This document shows positions 1 through 13,095 of a stretch of 64,000 nucleotides of DNA, piece after piece. The notes beneath the pieces are model-generated. The model made no database searches. It saw only the letters and a program-made list of their open reading frames with translations, and was not told where the DNA came from. The first letter of the stretch is position 1. Each line of letters opens with the position of its first letter. The position numbers were made by a program, and so were the translations under genes. The DNA is taken from the NCBI RefSeq assembly GCF_950295315.1, contig NW_026647180.1, positions 186,001 through 250,000 of the forward strand. The letters run 5' to 3'. This stretch comes from Erinaceus europaeus (lineage: Eukaryota > Chordata > Mammalia > Eulipotyphla > Erinaceidae).

Positions 1-1615
1 AGGGCCAGAATTTCTGTACTTTTCTGTCACTGTCATTCTGTCTCTCTGACTGTCTCTAAGTGCCTTCTTCCCTGGACCCTTCCTGGAAGTCATTGCATGC
101 ATCGTGAACTCAGTCTTCCTGTAGTTGATATTTTCCTTTCTTTGCCCTTTGGATTATTTAGTCTCGTGCATATGACGTAGTAAGAGGGGAACTGAGGAGA
201 CAGCGTTCCTGCTGCAGGTAACAGGCATACGTCCATCTCCAGCTGCAGCTGTCCAGGCCCTCTGTGCTTGACTCCCATTCTCCAGGGCCCTGTGGCTGAC
301 ACTCATCCTAAATGCAGCCCTCCTCAGTTTCCTGCACGGCATACTCGTCCTTATTCCATGAGAGCCCAGGTGAAGAGAAGTGAAACTCTACCACCCGGCA
401 CACACATTGTGCTTTCCCTCTATCGGGCCCAATGTCAAGGATCTGTGGTACTGATGACCACACCAGTGTCCTGATTTTCCATGCAAAACGGAAGGTTCCA
501 GGGTTCAGAAAGAAGGTGTTTTGATGGCTGTGAAATGTCTTTTCCAAGTGCCTACTGGGGTTTCAAATCCTTTTGAAACCTGAAGTTATTTCTTGTATCT
601 AGGGAATATTCTCACCTCTGGCCTGAAGGCCCTCCCAACTAGGGGCACAGCTATCCCTTGTTCAGGAGGTGTGCCAGCCTGATAGCTCCTGGAGGGATTC
701 CTGAGTATGTCCTCAGGCCCCAAGTGGTAATAGGTGTTTCCTATTGCCTTTATTAGCAGCAGCCAGGCACTCAGGTGATTGGCGAGGCCATGATCTCCAC
801 TGGAAGCTTCTAATTCCGCCAATGGTGGCATCCATCTTCCTTTTGTCTTTCCATAGCAAGGGCCCGGGGAGTTTTTTGCTTCCTGGTAGCAGAGCCACTT
901 TGTATGGGACACTCATGCATGCCTACTTCTTGGATTCTCTCTGAGAGTGATGTGTGGACACCAGGACACGATTATCATGTATTGTGAGGCCACAGGAGCA
1001 ATTGCTTTAGCCGGACCCAAAGGGTAGGTGTGAGGGGCCGGGTACATCCACTATTGTTTGGTGAAACACAGTTCCCATTTATGTTGAAACTCAGCTCTTT
1101 CTGGGCTTGTAATATGCTGCCCTGAGCAGTGGACTGACAGTCTGGAGGCTGAGTAGGCAGCCAAACGTGACTGGACAGGCTCATTCCCCTGAATTCTGAT
1201 GGGTGCCTCAGCTTACCCCGTTGGAAGTTTTTGGATGATGGATAGTGATTCATGGGATTGAATAGGGAACTCAGGAGATTTAGACATGAGAGTCCCTTTG
1301 CATATGCATTCTTGCTTAGCCAGAATCTGGGCTAGCTGGCTTGCCCTGACCAGCTAGGTTCTCTGTACATAAGTTGCAGGTGAGGCTGGCTACCTTTACA
1401 CCCATGCTCTGAGTCTACTATAGGTGAGCTCTGAGCACACACAGACACACACACACAGATAGACAGACACACACAAATATTATTGTCAGGTCTGGTAGTA
1501 CATCATATGGTGAAGGATGGGGTTGTATGGGGTCTGTTGGCATGAGAGCTGCTGCCTTACAATCTCTACAAGACAGGTTTGAACCTGCAATCAATGAACA
1601 CAGTGTAAGAGGTGT
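1..1615 (+). repeat. 5'-truncated repeat unit, modules M3-M4
   Basis: The window opens inside module M3, at the 'gccagaatttctgt' word that recurs near 13625, 51080, 57160 and 60260. The stretch runs through the CCCTTTGCATATGCATTC SINE relic (about 1295-1315), a CA-rich tract (1435-1478) and the M4 SINE head (1480-1615). It then continues directly into an AT-rich module, so this copy belongs to the long-unit class. No coding potential is credible: the small reading frames recur in other units only where the DNA itself is conserved. Confidence 0.8.
1435..1478 (+). repeat. CA-rich microsatellite
   Basis: Imperfect (CA)n with embedded CAGA words ends module M3. The same tract sits at the same place in every unit, near 4918, 7423, 9936, 12515, 15064, 38965, 43951, 49399, 52516, 58587 and 61687. 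It differs in length and interruption between units. Confidence 0.9.
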
Positions 1616-3855
1616 TTGAATTCTGGTCTCTTTCCAACTCATCTATTTCTCTTCTCGCCTTCTCTGTCTCTAACTCTCACATGCTCTCACACCCTCTGTC
1701 TTCACTGGTTGATATTTTCCTTATATACTTATTTTACTGACAGGCCCAGATATAGAAAGAGAGTTACCAGAGCACTGCTGAGCTCTGGTGTTTCCTTGGT
1801 GATATCACGTAGGCTACTGAAGCCACAGCTTTGTAAGTCTCTATGACACAAGCCATATTCTGTCTCCTCATTTACATGGCAGTATATCTCAGACTTTATA
1901 ATAAACATGTACATATATATATATATATAATTTATAGAATTGTCGACCTATGTAATTGATCCTTCTTAGAATTAACACATTTATAACAGCTTTCTTTTTC
2001 ATTAATAATTTTCCACCTATTTGGAGCAGGATTCAGTACAATTATAAATAATAGAACCTTCCAGTAGCATTCGAATAGCATTTCTATCAGCATCCTTATT
2101 GTACCTATCATAGTACAGAACTTGCCTCCTTTCTCTAGTGTAAGCATCAGTACATATGAGTTTCTTTTCATTCTCCTGAAATCTTAATTTCCCTGGACTC
2201 TGAAGTGTCTCGGAATTTTTGAAGCAGCCCTCTGTTTCTCAGCAGATGGTTTCCATTTTCTGCTGTAGTCAAGTCTTCTTGTTCTTTTTGTTTTTATTTT
2301 TCATTTTTTTCAAATCCTCCTATATCATCCCCATTTATTTGCTTATTTATTTAGTCCTATATTACATAAGGGGTAATTTCTTCTGCTTGATAGATATTTC
2401 TTTTATTATTGAAGGGAAGTTTACACTCATAATACATTTCATGTCGTAAATACCACACACATATGGTGAAGGCTGGGGTGGTCTGGTGTCTGTGGACATG
2501 AGACTGCTGCCTTACAATCTCTACAAACCAGGTTTGAACCTGTCATGTATGAACACAGTGTGGGAGGTTTTTGACTTCTGGTCTCTTCCCCACTCTTCTA
2601 TTTCTGTTCTAGCCTTTTCTGTCTCTGACTCTCACAGGCTCTCACCCACTCTGTCTGCACTCATTAATATTTTACTTATATACTTATTTTACTGACAGGC
2701 CCTGATATACAAATGAGTCACCAGGGCACTGCTGAGCTCTGGCTTGTTTTGTTGGCGATTTCACCTAGGTTTTTGGAGCCTCAGCTTTGTAAGTCTCTCT
2801 GGGACAAGCCATACTCTGTCTCCTCATAGCCATTCCAGTATGCCTCAGAGTCTATAATAAAGATACACTTTCATATATGTACATATATATGCATCTATAT
2901 ATCAGTCATTTTTAGAATTGTTGACCTTTTTATTTGATCTAAATGCAGAATTATCACATTTATAACAGCCTACTTATAAATAATTGGTCACATAGTTGGA
3001 GCAGGATTCACTACAATTATAAATTATAAACCTTCCAGGAGCATTTCCAATAGCCTTTCTATCAGTATCCTCATTGTAATTATCATAGCACAGAACTTGC
3101 CTCCGTTTTCTTTTGTAAGCTTCAATATGTATGCCTTTTCATTCTCGGGAATTCTTAATTTGCCTGGACCCTTAAGTGTAAGGGAAGTTTTGAAGCAGCC
3201 CTATGTTTCTCAGCAGACATTTTGTATAATTCTGCTGTAATCAGGTCTTCCTGTGGTTTTTGTTTTTATTTTTTTCAAATCCTCATGGATCATCCCCATT
3301 TATTTGCATATTTATTTATTTATTTATTTAGTCCCATATCACATGAGGGGTAATTTCTTCTGCCTGATAGATTTTCTCTTATAATTGAAGGGAACTTTTG
3401 ACACACAATACATTTCCTTTTGCAGATAGTACACACTACTCCAACTACTACTGCACTGTTTTTGACAGTGACATCCAATGCACAATAGATTAATATTGCA
3501 TGGCTCTAAAGAATGTTCACTATTTAACCTACAATGTTTTTAACCTCACAAATATTTATTCTGTTCTTTCTTGGGGTATGAATGCTTTACAGTCAACAGT
3601 TACATGTAATAGTGTGCACGGGGGTAATTTTTCCCACTTTCCCTGTATTTCTGTACATCCTTTGTAACTTTATTATTGAGGAGAAGGAAACAGTCATAAA
3701 TTGAGAGAGCAGGGACCAAGCAGGAAGAGAGACAGAGAGACAGCTGCAGTTCTGATTTGACACTTTCCCAGCTTTTCCCTAGCTGGGTAAATGGTGAGGA
3801 GGGGCTCAAAATGGGGTCTTGGGCTTCCACATAGTTCCCTGGCATCTCCACCAGC
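1616..3855 (+). repeat. AT-rich SINE-derived module, two diverged direct copies
   Basis: This is the AT module of a long unit. It holds two related halves. Each starts near a 'catatggtgaagg' word (about 1507 and 2461) and passes a CT-rich tail, a reverse-oriented SINE relic ('gcactgctgagctctgg'), an AATAAA-containing word and a TA-rich tract. Each then ends in a T-rich block containing 'atcatccccatttatttgc'. A further SINE-like block (about 3675-3840) closes it. This copy has the extra ~130 bp containing 'gctctaaagaatgttc' that is missing from the copies at 17.1 and 54.6 kb. It stops abruptly near 3855 and never reaches a CTCF/promoter module. Confidence 0.75.
3675..3840 (+). mobile_element. 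Hedgehog-like tRNA SINE relic
   Basis: The block contains 'gacagagagacagctgcagt', a TTTTCCCTAGCTGGG word and 'aggggctcaaaatggggtc'. From memory, this order (a run of GAGA, a CTGCAG step, a poly-pyrimidine-adjacent cuplet, then GGGCTCGAACC-GGGTCC) is typical of erinaceid SINEs read on the strand opposite to their transcription. The copy is old and diverged. Copies recur near 17190-17370, 46230-46395 and 54630-54795, and a partial one ends the window. The family name needs a library search. Confidence 0.5.
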
Positions 3856-5114
3856 AGTTCCATGAAGTGAAACTCTATCCCCGGGCACACACATTGTGCT
3901 TTCCCTCTATTAAGCCAAATGTAAAGGATCTGTGGTATTGATGGACTCACCAGTGTCTAGATAATCCAAGCAAAACAGAAGCTTCCAGGGTTCTGAAAGA
4001 GGGTGTTTTATGGCTGTGAAATGTCTTTTCCAAGTGCCTCATGGGGTTTTCAAATCCTTTTGAAACCTGAAGTTCTTTATTGTATCTAGGGAATATTCTC
4101 ACCTCTGGCCAGAAGGGCCGCACACCTTGGAGCACAGCTATCCCTGGGTCAGGAGGTCTGCCAGCCTGATTCCTGAGTATGTCCTCAGGGCCCAAGTGGT
4201 AACACGTGTTTCCAATTGCCTTTATTAGCAGCAGCCAGGCCCTCAGGTGAGGTGCAGGGCTGTGATCTCCACTGGAAGCTCAGAATTCATCCAATGGAAG
4301 CATCCATCTTATTTTGTCTGTCCATAGCAAGGGCCCAGGAAGTTTCTGCTTCCTGCAAGCAGAGATACATTGTATGGGACACTCATGCATTCCTACTTCC
4401 AGGAATCTCTCTGAGTATGGTGTGTGGACACCAGGACACCATGATCGGGGATGTGAGGCCACTGGAGCAATTGCCTTAGCCAGACACAAAGGGTAGCTGT
4501 TAGATACCGGGTTGGGTTCATCCACTATTGCTTGGTCGAACACAGTTCCCATCTATGGTGAAACACAGCTCTTTCTGGGTACTTTCTGTGCTTGGAATCT
4601 GCTGCCCTGAGCAGTGGACTGAGATCCTGGAGGCTGAGTAGGCAGCCAAACTTGACTGGACAGGCTCATGCCCCTGAATTCTGAGGGGTTCCCTTGCTTC
4701 CCCGTTGGTAGTGTTTGGATTATAGATAGTGAGACATGGGATTGAATAGGGAACTAGTAGATTTAGACATGAGAGTCCCTTTGCATATGCATTCTTGCTT
4801 AGCCATAATCTGGGCTAGTTGGCTTGCCCTGACCAGCTAGGTTCTCTGTACATAAGTTGCAGGGGAGGCTGGCTACCTTGCCACCCATGCTCTGAGACTA
4901 CTACAGGTGAGATCTAAGCACACACAGACACACACAGTCTGATAACAGACAGACACACACACACACACACACACATTACTGTCAGGTCTGGTAGTATAGC
5001 ATATGGTTATGGCTGGGGCTGTCTGGGGTCTGTGGGCATGAGAGCTGCTGCCTTACAATCTCTACAAGCCAGGGTTGATCCTGTCATCACTGAACACAGT
5101 GTAGGAGGTTTTTG
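3856..5114 (+). repeat. Partial short unit fused to the preceding AT module
   Basis: After the junction near 3855-3865 the sequence resumes inside M3 at 'gaagtgaaactctatccc', skipping everything upstream in that module. It continues through the SINE relic, a CA tract (4918-4974) and M4. It then passes straight into the leader of the next unit, with no AT or promoter module. It is therefore a rearranged short-type unit. Confidence 0.75.
4918..4974 (+). repeat. CA microsatellite
   Basis: Longer, purer (CA)n at the end of M3 than in the first unit, with a 'cagtctgataacagac' interruption. Confidence 0.9.
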
Positions 5115-5417
5115 AATTCTGAAACTATGAAGAGGGAGAGGTTTTTGCCCTGAGGCTTGCACTGGGAACTAGCAGCTGCCCAGCGTGTATTGCCAGACTA
5201 GGAAACTTGTGGTGCCTGTACATGTGGAGAGTCTCCTGGATGAGTTCCTTCTTGAGCCTTTTTCAAATGGTCCCGTTGGAGCTGCATATAGCTAATGATT
5301 TGGAGATTTTACTCCTTTGGACAATTCTTTTCCTGATACACAGTTTCTCTCGAGGGTTTAGCAATCAATTGTCTGAATGTCATATCGAATCCATTGTAGA
5401 AAATGACTATATCAGTG

Positions 5418-5461
5418 TCTCTCTCTCTCTCTCTCACTCTCTCTCTATCTCTATATATATG
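5418..5461 (+). repeat. Composite (CT)n(TA)n microsatellite
   Basis: Interrupted CT run followed by a few TA steps at the M1/M2 boundary. The same composite tract lies at the same point of every unit and varies strongly in length. Confidence 0.9.
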
Positions 5462-7422
5462 TAACTTGTACAGGTCTGAAAATATTTTTTAGCTAGAGAC
5501 CTGCAGAGCTCTGTATTAGGGTAGTAAAGTGGATACACCTGGCCCTCTGAGCCACAGTCATAAGAGACATCTCACAGAGCCATATCATTTATCACTCTAC
5601 AAATCTCTCTCAGCACAAACTACTGCTGCCAAATCATCTACATCCCTCTTGCTCATTTTGTCCACCGAGTCCTATTCCAAAACTGTAAATCAAAGAAGAA
5701 ATAGACATAGTGCACTTGCCTGCACACAGGACAGGCTGAGGCTGGACCAGAGATATGCAATACGCCTGCCTGCATCTTGGCTGGAGCATCACTTAGACTA
5801 CTTCCAATTTGGAGAGCCGGGGGCAGTTTTGGAGAGTGGGCTGCCGGCCAAGTGTCGCTTCTCAGAGTGGCTAAGACCTAGATGTTCTAAGGGTTACCTT
5901 TCCTCAAAAACATAAAATACCAATGCCACTTGTAAGAAGTATGCATGGGCATGGAGGGTTTGTTTTCAGTGCTCTGGCACTGATCAACAAGGGGCCAGAA
6001 TTTCAGTCCTTTTCTGTCTCTGTCATTCTGTCTCTATGACAGTCTCTACGTGCCTCCTTCCCTGGGCCCTTACTGGAAGTCATTGCATGCATCATGACCT
6101 CAGTCATCCTGGTGTTGAAATTTTCCTTTCTTTGCCCTTTGGATTATTTAGTCTCCTGCACATGGTGTAGTACAGAGGGGAACTGCGGAGACAGCGTTGC
6201 TGCTGCAGGTTCCAAGCATATATCCATCTGCAGGTTCAGCTGTCCAGGCCCTCAGTGCTTGACTCCCATTCTCCAGGGTCCTGAGGCTGACACTCAGCCT
6301 AAATGCAGCCCTCCTCACCTTCCTGCACAGCGTCCTTGTACTTATTCCATGAGAGCCCAGGTGAAGAGAAGTGAAACTCTATCCCCCTGGCAGACACATT
6401 GTGCTTTCCCTCTATTAAGCCGAATGTAAAGGATCTGTGGTACTGATGGACACACCAGTGTCCAGACTTTCCACGAAAAAGGGAAGCTTCCAGGGTTCTG
6501 AAAGAGGGTGTTTTGATGGCTGTGAAATGTCTTTTCCAAGTGCCTCATGGGTTTTTCAAATCCTTTTGAAACCTGAAGTTCTTTCTTGTATCTAGGGAAT
6601 ATTCTCATGTCTGGCCAGAAGGGCACCCCAACTCGGAGCACAGCTATCCCAGGGTCAGGAGTTCTGCCAGCCTGCTAGCTCCTGGAGGGATTCCCGAGTA
6701 TGTCCTCAGGGCCCAAGTGGTAACAGCTGTTTCCAATTGCCTTTATTAGCAGCAGCCAGGCCCTCAGGTGAGGGTCGGGCCTTGATCTCCAGTGGAAGCT
6801 CCGAATTCAGCCAATGGAGGCATCCATCTTTCTTTTGTCTGTCCATTGCAAGGACCCGGGGAGTTTGTGCTTCCTGCAAGCAGAGAGACTTTGTATGGGA
6901 CACTCATGCATGCCTACTTCTGGGAATCTCTCTGAGTGTGATGAGTGTACACCAAGACACCATGATCAGGGATGTGAGGCCACAGTAGCAATTGCCTTAG
7001 CCGTACCCAAAGGGTAGGTTTAAGGGACCGGGTTCACCCACTATTGTTTGGTCGAACACAGTTCCCATCTATGTTGAAACACAGCTCTTTCTGGGTACTT
7101 TCTGTGTTTGGAATCTGCTGCCCTTAGCAGTGGACTGAGAGCCAGGAGGCTGAGTAGGCAGCCAAATGTGACTGGACAAGCTCATGCCCCTGAACTCTGA
7201 GGGGTGCCCCAGCCTCCCCTGGATGATAGATAGTGAGGCATGGGATTGAATTGGGAACTCAGGAGATTTAGACATGAGAGTCCCTTTGCATATGCATTCT
7301 TGCTTAGCCAGAATCTGGGCTAGCTGTCTTGCCCTGACCAGCTAGGTTCTCTGTACATAAGTTGCAGGGGAGGCTGGCTACTTGCCACCCATGCTCTGAG
7401 ACTAGTACAGGTGAGCTCTAAG

Positions 7423-7450
7423 CACACAGACACACACAGTCAGACAAACA

Positions 7451-7483
<33 letters not shown>
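7423..7483 (+). repeat. CA microsatellite
   Basis: The run of CA dinucleotides at the end of M3 is expanded relative to the other units. Confidence 0.9.
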
Positions 7484-7486
<3 letters not shown>

Positions 7487-7627
7487 TTACTGTCAGATCA
7501 GGTATTACAGCATATGGTTAAGGCTGGGGCTGTCTGGGGTCTGTGGGCATTAGAGCTGCTGCCTTACAATCTCTACAAGCCAGGGTTGATCCTGTCATCA
7601 ATGAACACAATGTAGGAAGTTTTTGAA

Positions 7628-10140
7628 TTCTGAGACCCTGAAGAGGGAGAGGTTTTTGCCCTGAGGCTTGCACTGGGAACTAGCAGCTGCCCAGTGTGTG
7701 TTGCCAGACTAGGAAACTTGTGGTGCCTGTCCATGTGGAGAGTCTCCTGGATGAGTTCCTTCTTGAGCCTTTTTCAAATGGTCCCGTTGGAGCTGCATAT
7801 AGCTAATGATTTGGAGATTTTACTCCTTTGGACAATTCTTTTCCTGATACACAGTTTCTCTCGAGGGTTTAGCAATCAATTGTCTGAATGTCATATCGAA
7901 TCCATTGTAGAAAATGACTATATCAGTGTCTCTCTCCCTCTCTCTCTCTCTCACTCTCTATCTCTATATATATGTAACTTGTACAGGTCTGAAAATATTT
8001 TTTAGCTAGAGACCTGCAGAGCTCTGTATTAGGGTAGTAAAGTGGATACACCTGGCCCTCTGAGCCACAGTCATAAGAGACATCTCACAGAGCCATATCA
8101 TTTATCACTCTACAAATCTCTCTCAGCACAAACTACCGCTGCCAAATCATCTACATCCCTCTTGCTCATTTTGTCCACCGAGTCCTATTCCAAAACTGTA
8201 AATCAAAGAAGAAATAGACATAGTGCACTTGCCTGCACACAGGACAGGCTGAGGCTGGACCAGGGATATGCAATACGCCTGCCTGCATCTTGGCTGGAGC
8301 ATCACTTAGACTACTTCCAATTTGGAGAGCCGGGGGCAATTTTGGAGAGTGGGCTGCCGACCAAGTGTCGCTTCTCAGAGTGGCTAAGACCTAGATGTTC
8401 TAAGGGTTACCTTTCCTCAAAAACATAAAATACCAATGCCACTTGTAAGAAGTATGCATGGGCATGGAGGGTTTGTTTTCAGTGCTCTGGCACTGATCAA
8501 CAAAGGGCCAGAATTTCAGTCCTTTTCTGTCTCTGTCATTCTGTCTCTATGACAGTCTCTACGTGCCTCCTTCCCTGGGCCCTTACTGGAAGTCATTGCA
8601 TGCATCATGACCTCAGTCATCCTGGTGCTGAAATTTTCCTTTCTTTGCCCTTTGGATTATTTAGTCTCCTGCACATGGTGTAGTACAGAGGGGAACTGCG
8701 GAGACAGCATTGCTGCTGCAGGTTCCAAGCATATATCCATCTGCAGGTTCAGCTGTCCAGGCCCTCAGTGCTTGACTCCCATTCTCCAGGGTCCTGAGGC
8801 TGACACTCAGCCTAAATGCAGCCCTCCTCACCTTCCTGCACAGCGTCCTTGTCCTAATTCCATGAGAGCCCAGGTGAAGAGAAGTGAAACTCTATCCCCC
8901 TGGCAGACACATTGTGCTTTCCCTCTATTAAGCCGAATGTAAAGGATCTGTGGTACTGATGGACACACCAGTGTCCAGACTTTCCACGAAAAAGGGAAGC
9001 TTCCAGGGTTCTGAAAGAGGGTGTTTTGATGGCTGTGAAATGTCTTTTCCAAGTGCCTCATGGGTTTTTCAAATCCTTTTGAAACCTGAAGTTCTTTCTT
9101 GTATCTAGGGAATATTCTCATGTCTGGCCAGAAGGGCACCCCAACTCGGAGCACAGCTATCCCAGGGTCAGGAGTTCTGCCAGCCTGCTAGCTCCTGGAG
9201 GGATTCCCGAGTATGTCCTCAGGGCCCAAGTGGTAACAGCTGTTTCCAATTGCCTTTATTAGCAGCAGCCAGGCCCTCAGGTGAGGGTCAGGCCTTGATC
9301 TCCACTGGAAGCTCCGAATTCAGCCAATGGAAGCATCCATCTTTCTTTTGTCTGTCCATTGCAAGGACCCGGGGAGTTTGTGCTTCCTGCAAGCAGAGAG
9401 ACTTTGTATGGGACACTCATGCATGCCTACTTCTGGGAATCTCTCTGAGTGTGATGAGTGTACACCAAGACACCATGATCAGGGATGTGAGGCCACAGTA
9501 GCAATTGCCTTAGCCGTACCCAAAGGGTAGGTTTAAGGGACCGGGTTCATCCACTATTGTTTGGTCGAACACAGTTCCCATCTATGTTGAAACACAGCTC
9601 TTTCTGGGTACTTTCTGTGTTTGGAATCTGCTGCCCTTAGCAGTGGACTGAGAGCCAGGAGGCTGAGTAGGCAGCCAAACGTGACTGGACAAGCTCATGC
9701 CCCTGAACTCTGAGGGGTGCCCCAGCCTCCCCTGGATGATAGATAGTGAGGCATGGGATTGAATTGGGAACTCAGGAGATTTAGACATGAGAGTCCCTTT
9801 GCATATGCATTCTTGCTTAGCCAGAATCTGGGCTAGCTGTCTTGCCCTGACCAGCTAGGTTCTCTGTACATAAGTTGCAGGGGAGGCTGGCTACCTTGCC
9901 ACCCATGCTCTGAGACTACTACAGGTGAGCTCTAAGCACACACAGACACACACAGTCAGACAAACGGACACAAACACACACACAAACACACACACACACA
10001 CATTACTGTCAGGTCTGGTAGTACAGCATATGGTGAAGGTTGGGGCTGTCTGGTGTCTGTGGGCATTAGAGCTGCTGCCTTACAATCTCTACAAGCCAGG
10101 GTTGATCCTGTCATCAATGAACAAAATGTAGGAGGATTTT
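7628..10140 (+). repeat. Short unit A2 (~2.51 kb)
   Basis: Second member of the doublet with 5115-7627, with the same M1-M4 layout and the same diagnostic substitutions. It has a (CT)n(TA)n tract at 7929-7973 and a CA tract at 9936-10002. Similarity to A1 drops near the CA tract, where microsatellite length and interruptions differ. No promoter or CTCF-like module is present. Confidence 0.8.
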
Positions 10141-10455
10141 GTATTCTCAGACACGGAAGAGGGAGAGGTTTTTGCCCTGAATCTGGCACTGGGAACTAGC
10201 AGCTGCCCTGTGTGTGTTGCCAGACTAGGAAACTTGTGGTGCCTGTGCATGTGGAGAGTCTCCTGGATGACTTCCTTCTCGAGCCTTTTTCGATCGGTCC
10301 CTTTGGATCTGCATAAAGCTAATGATTTGGAGATTTTACTCCTTTGGACAATTCTTTTCCTGATGCACAGTTTATCTTTAGGTTTTAGCAATCAATTGTC
10401 TTTATGTCATATCAAATCCATTGTAGAAAATAACTATATAAGTGTCTCTCTCTCA

Positions 10456-10538
<83 letters not shown>

Positions 10539-12722
10539 ACTTGTAGAGGTCAGAAAATATTTTTCGCTAGAGAACAGCACAGCTCTGTATTAGGGTAGTA
10601 AGGTGGATACACCTGGCCCTTCAGAGCCACAGTCATGAGAGACATCTCACAGAGCGATATCATTTATCACTCTACAAATCTCTCTCAGCACAAACTAACA
10701 CTGCCAAATCATCTACTTCCCTCTTGCTCATTTTGTCCACCGAGTCTTATCCCAAAACTGAAAATCAAAGAAGAAATAGACATAGTGCAATTCCCTGCAC
10801 ACAGGACAGGCTGAGTCTGGACCAGGGAGATGCAATACGCCAGCCTGCATCTTGGCTAGAGCATCACTAAGACTACATCCAATTTGGAGAGGCGGGGGCA
10901 ATTTTCGAGAGAGGGCTGCCGGCCAAGTGTTGCTTCTCAGAGTGCTTAAGTCTTAGATGTTCTAAGTGTAAGCTTTCCTCACAAACATATAATAACAATG
11001 CCACTTGTAAGAAGTATGCATGGGCTTGGAGGGTTTGTTTTCAGTGCTCTGTCACTGATCAACAAAGGGCCAGAATTTCAGTCCTTTTCTGTCTCTGTCA
11101 TTCTGTCTCTCTAACTGTCTCTACGTGCCTTCTTTCCTGGGCCCTTACTGGAAGTCAGTGCATGCATCGTGAACTCAGTCATCCAGGTGTTGAAATTTTC
11201 CTTTCTTTGTCCTTTGGATTATCTAGTCGCCTGCACTTGGTGTATTACAGAGGGGAACTGCTGAGACAGCATTGCTACTGCAGGGTCCAGGCCTATGTCC
11301 ATCTGCAGCTGCAGCTGTCCAGGCCGTCTGTGCTTGACTCCCATTGTCCAGGGCCCTGAGGCTGACACTCAGCCTAAATGCAGCCCTCCTCACCTTCCTG
11401 CACAGCGTCCCTGTCCTAATTCCATGAGAGACCAGGTGAAGAGAAGTTAAACTCTATCCCCTGGCAGACACATTGTGCTTTCCCCCTATTAAGCCGAATG
11501 TAGAGGATCTGTGGTACTGATGGCCACACCAGGTTCAAGATTTTCCATGCAAAACGGAAGCTTCCAGGGTTTTGAGAGAGGGTGTTTTGATGGCTGTGAA
11601 ATGTCTTTTCCAAGTGCCTCAAGGGGTTTTCAAATCCTTTTGAAACCTGAAGTTCTTTCTTGTATCTAGGGAATATTCTCACGTCTGGCCAGAAGGGCCA
11701 CACAACTAGGAGCACAGCTATCCCGGGGTCAGGAGGTCTGCCAGCCTGCTAGTTCCTGGAGGGATTCCTGAGTATGTCCTCAGGGCCCAAGTGGTAACAG
11801 GTGTTTCCAATTGCCTTTATTAGCAGCATCCAGGCCCTCAGGTGAGGTTCGGGGCTGTGATCTCCACTGGAAGCACCGAATTCAGCCAGTGGAGGCTTCC
11901 GTCTTTCTTTTGTCTGTCCATAGCAAGGGCCCGGCGAGTTTGTGCTTCCTGCAAGCAGAGAGACTTTGTATGGGACACTCATGCATGCCTACTTCTGGGA
12001 ATCTCTCTGAGTGTGATGTGTGGACTCAAGGAGATCATGATCAGGGATGTAAGGCCACAGGAGCAATTGCCTTAGCCGGACCCAAAGGGTAGGTGTAAGG
12101 GACGGGGTTCATCCACTATTGTTTGGTCAAACACAGTTCCCATTTTTGTTGAAACACAGCTCTTTCTGGGTACTTTCTGTGCTTGGAATCTGCTGCCCTG
12201 CGCAGTGGACTGAGAGCCTGGAGGCTAATCAGGCAGCCAAACATGACTGGACAGGCTCATGCCCCTGAATTCTGAAGGGTTCCCCAGCTTCCCCCGTTGC
12301 CAGTTTTTGGATGATAGATAGTGAGGCATGGGATTGAATAGGGAAATCAGGAGATTTAGACATGAGAGTCCCTTTGCATATGCACTCTTGCTTAGCCAGA
12401 ATCTGGGCTAGCTGGCTTGCCCTGATCAGCTAGGTTCTCTTTACATAAGTTGCAGGTGAGCCTGGCCACCTTCCCACCCATGCTCTGAGACTACTACAGG
12501 TGAGCTCTAAGCACACACAGACACACACTGTCCGACAAACAGACAGACAGACACACACACACACACACACACTCACACACATTACTGTCAGGTCTGGTAG
12601 TACAGCATATGGTGAAGGCTGGGGCTTTCTGGGGTCTGTGGGCATGATAGCTGCTGCCTTACAATCTCTACAAGCCAGGGTTGATCCTGTCTTCAGTGAA
12701 CACAGTGTAGGATGTTTTTGTA
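10141..12722 (+). repeat. Short unit A3 (~2.58 kb)
   Basis: An M1-M4 unit joined to its neighbours by the short-type junction ('tttttgtattc' into 'gacactgaggaggg'). Its extra length over 2505 bp comes mainly from a long (CT)n(TA)n tract (10444-10535). In M3 (about 11840-11950) it has the same 'gaagcaccgaattcagcca' subtype as the homogeneous array. It is therefore closer to the array founder than A1 and A2 are. Confidence 0.8.
10444..10535 (+). repeat. Long (CT)n(TA)n composite microsatellite
   Basis: About 60 bp of CT-rich sequence is followed by about 33 bp of uninterrupted TA. The TA arm is self-complementary and could extrude as a hairpin. Confidence 0.95.
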
Positions 12723-13020
12723 TTCTGAGACACTGAGGAGGGAGAGGTTTTTGCCCTGAATCTGGCACTGAGAACTAGCAGCTGCACTGTGTGTGTTGCC
12801 AGACTAGGAAACTTGTGGTGCCTGTGCATATGGAGAGTCTCCTGGATGACTTCCTTCTCGAGCCTTTTTTGATCGGTCCCTTTGGATCTGCATATAGCTA
12901 ATGATCTGGAGATTTTACTCTTTTGGACAATTCTTTTCCTGATGCACAGTTTATCTTTAGGTTTTAGCAATCAATTGTCTTTATGTCATATCAAATCCAT
13001 TGTAGAAAATAACTATATCA

Positions 13021-13095
<75 letters not shown>

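Larger units (their letters stand above)
5115..7627 (+). repeat. Short unit A1 (~2.51 kb)
   Basis: This is a complete M1-M4 unit without AT or promoter modules. It begins at the 'gaagagggagaggtttttgc' leader. It carries the landmark 'ttgccagactaggaaac' near 5190 and a short (CT)n(TA)n tract (5418-5461). It is nearly identical to the next unit at an offset of 2513 bp across almost its whole length; for example a 128-codon reading frame at 5529-5915 differs from 8042-8428 by only a few residues. It is clearly less similar to the 20-38 kb array. It reads as a locally homogenised doublet, not as coding DNA. Confidence 0.8.
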
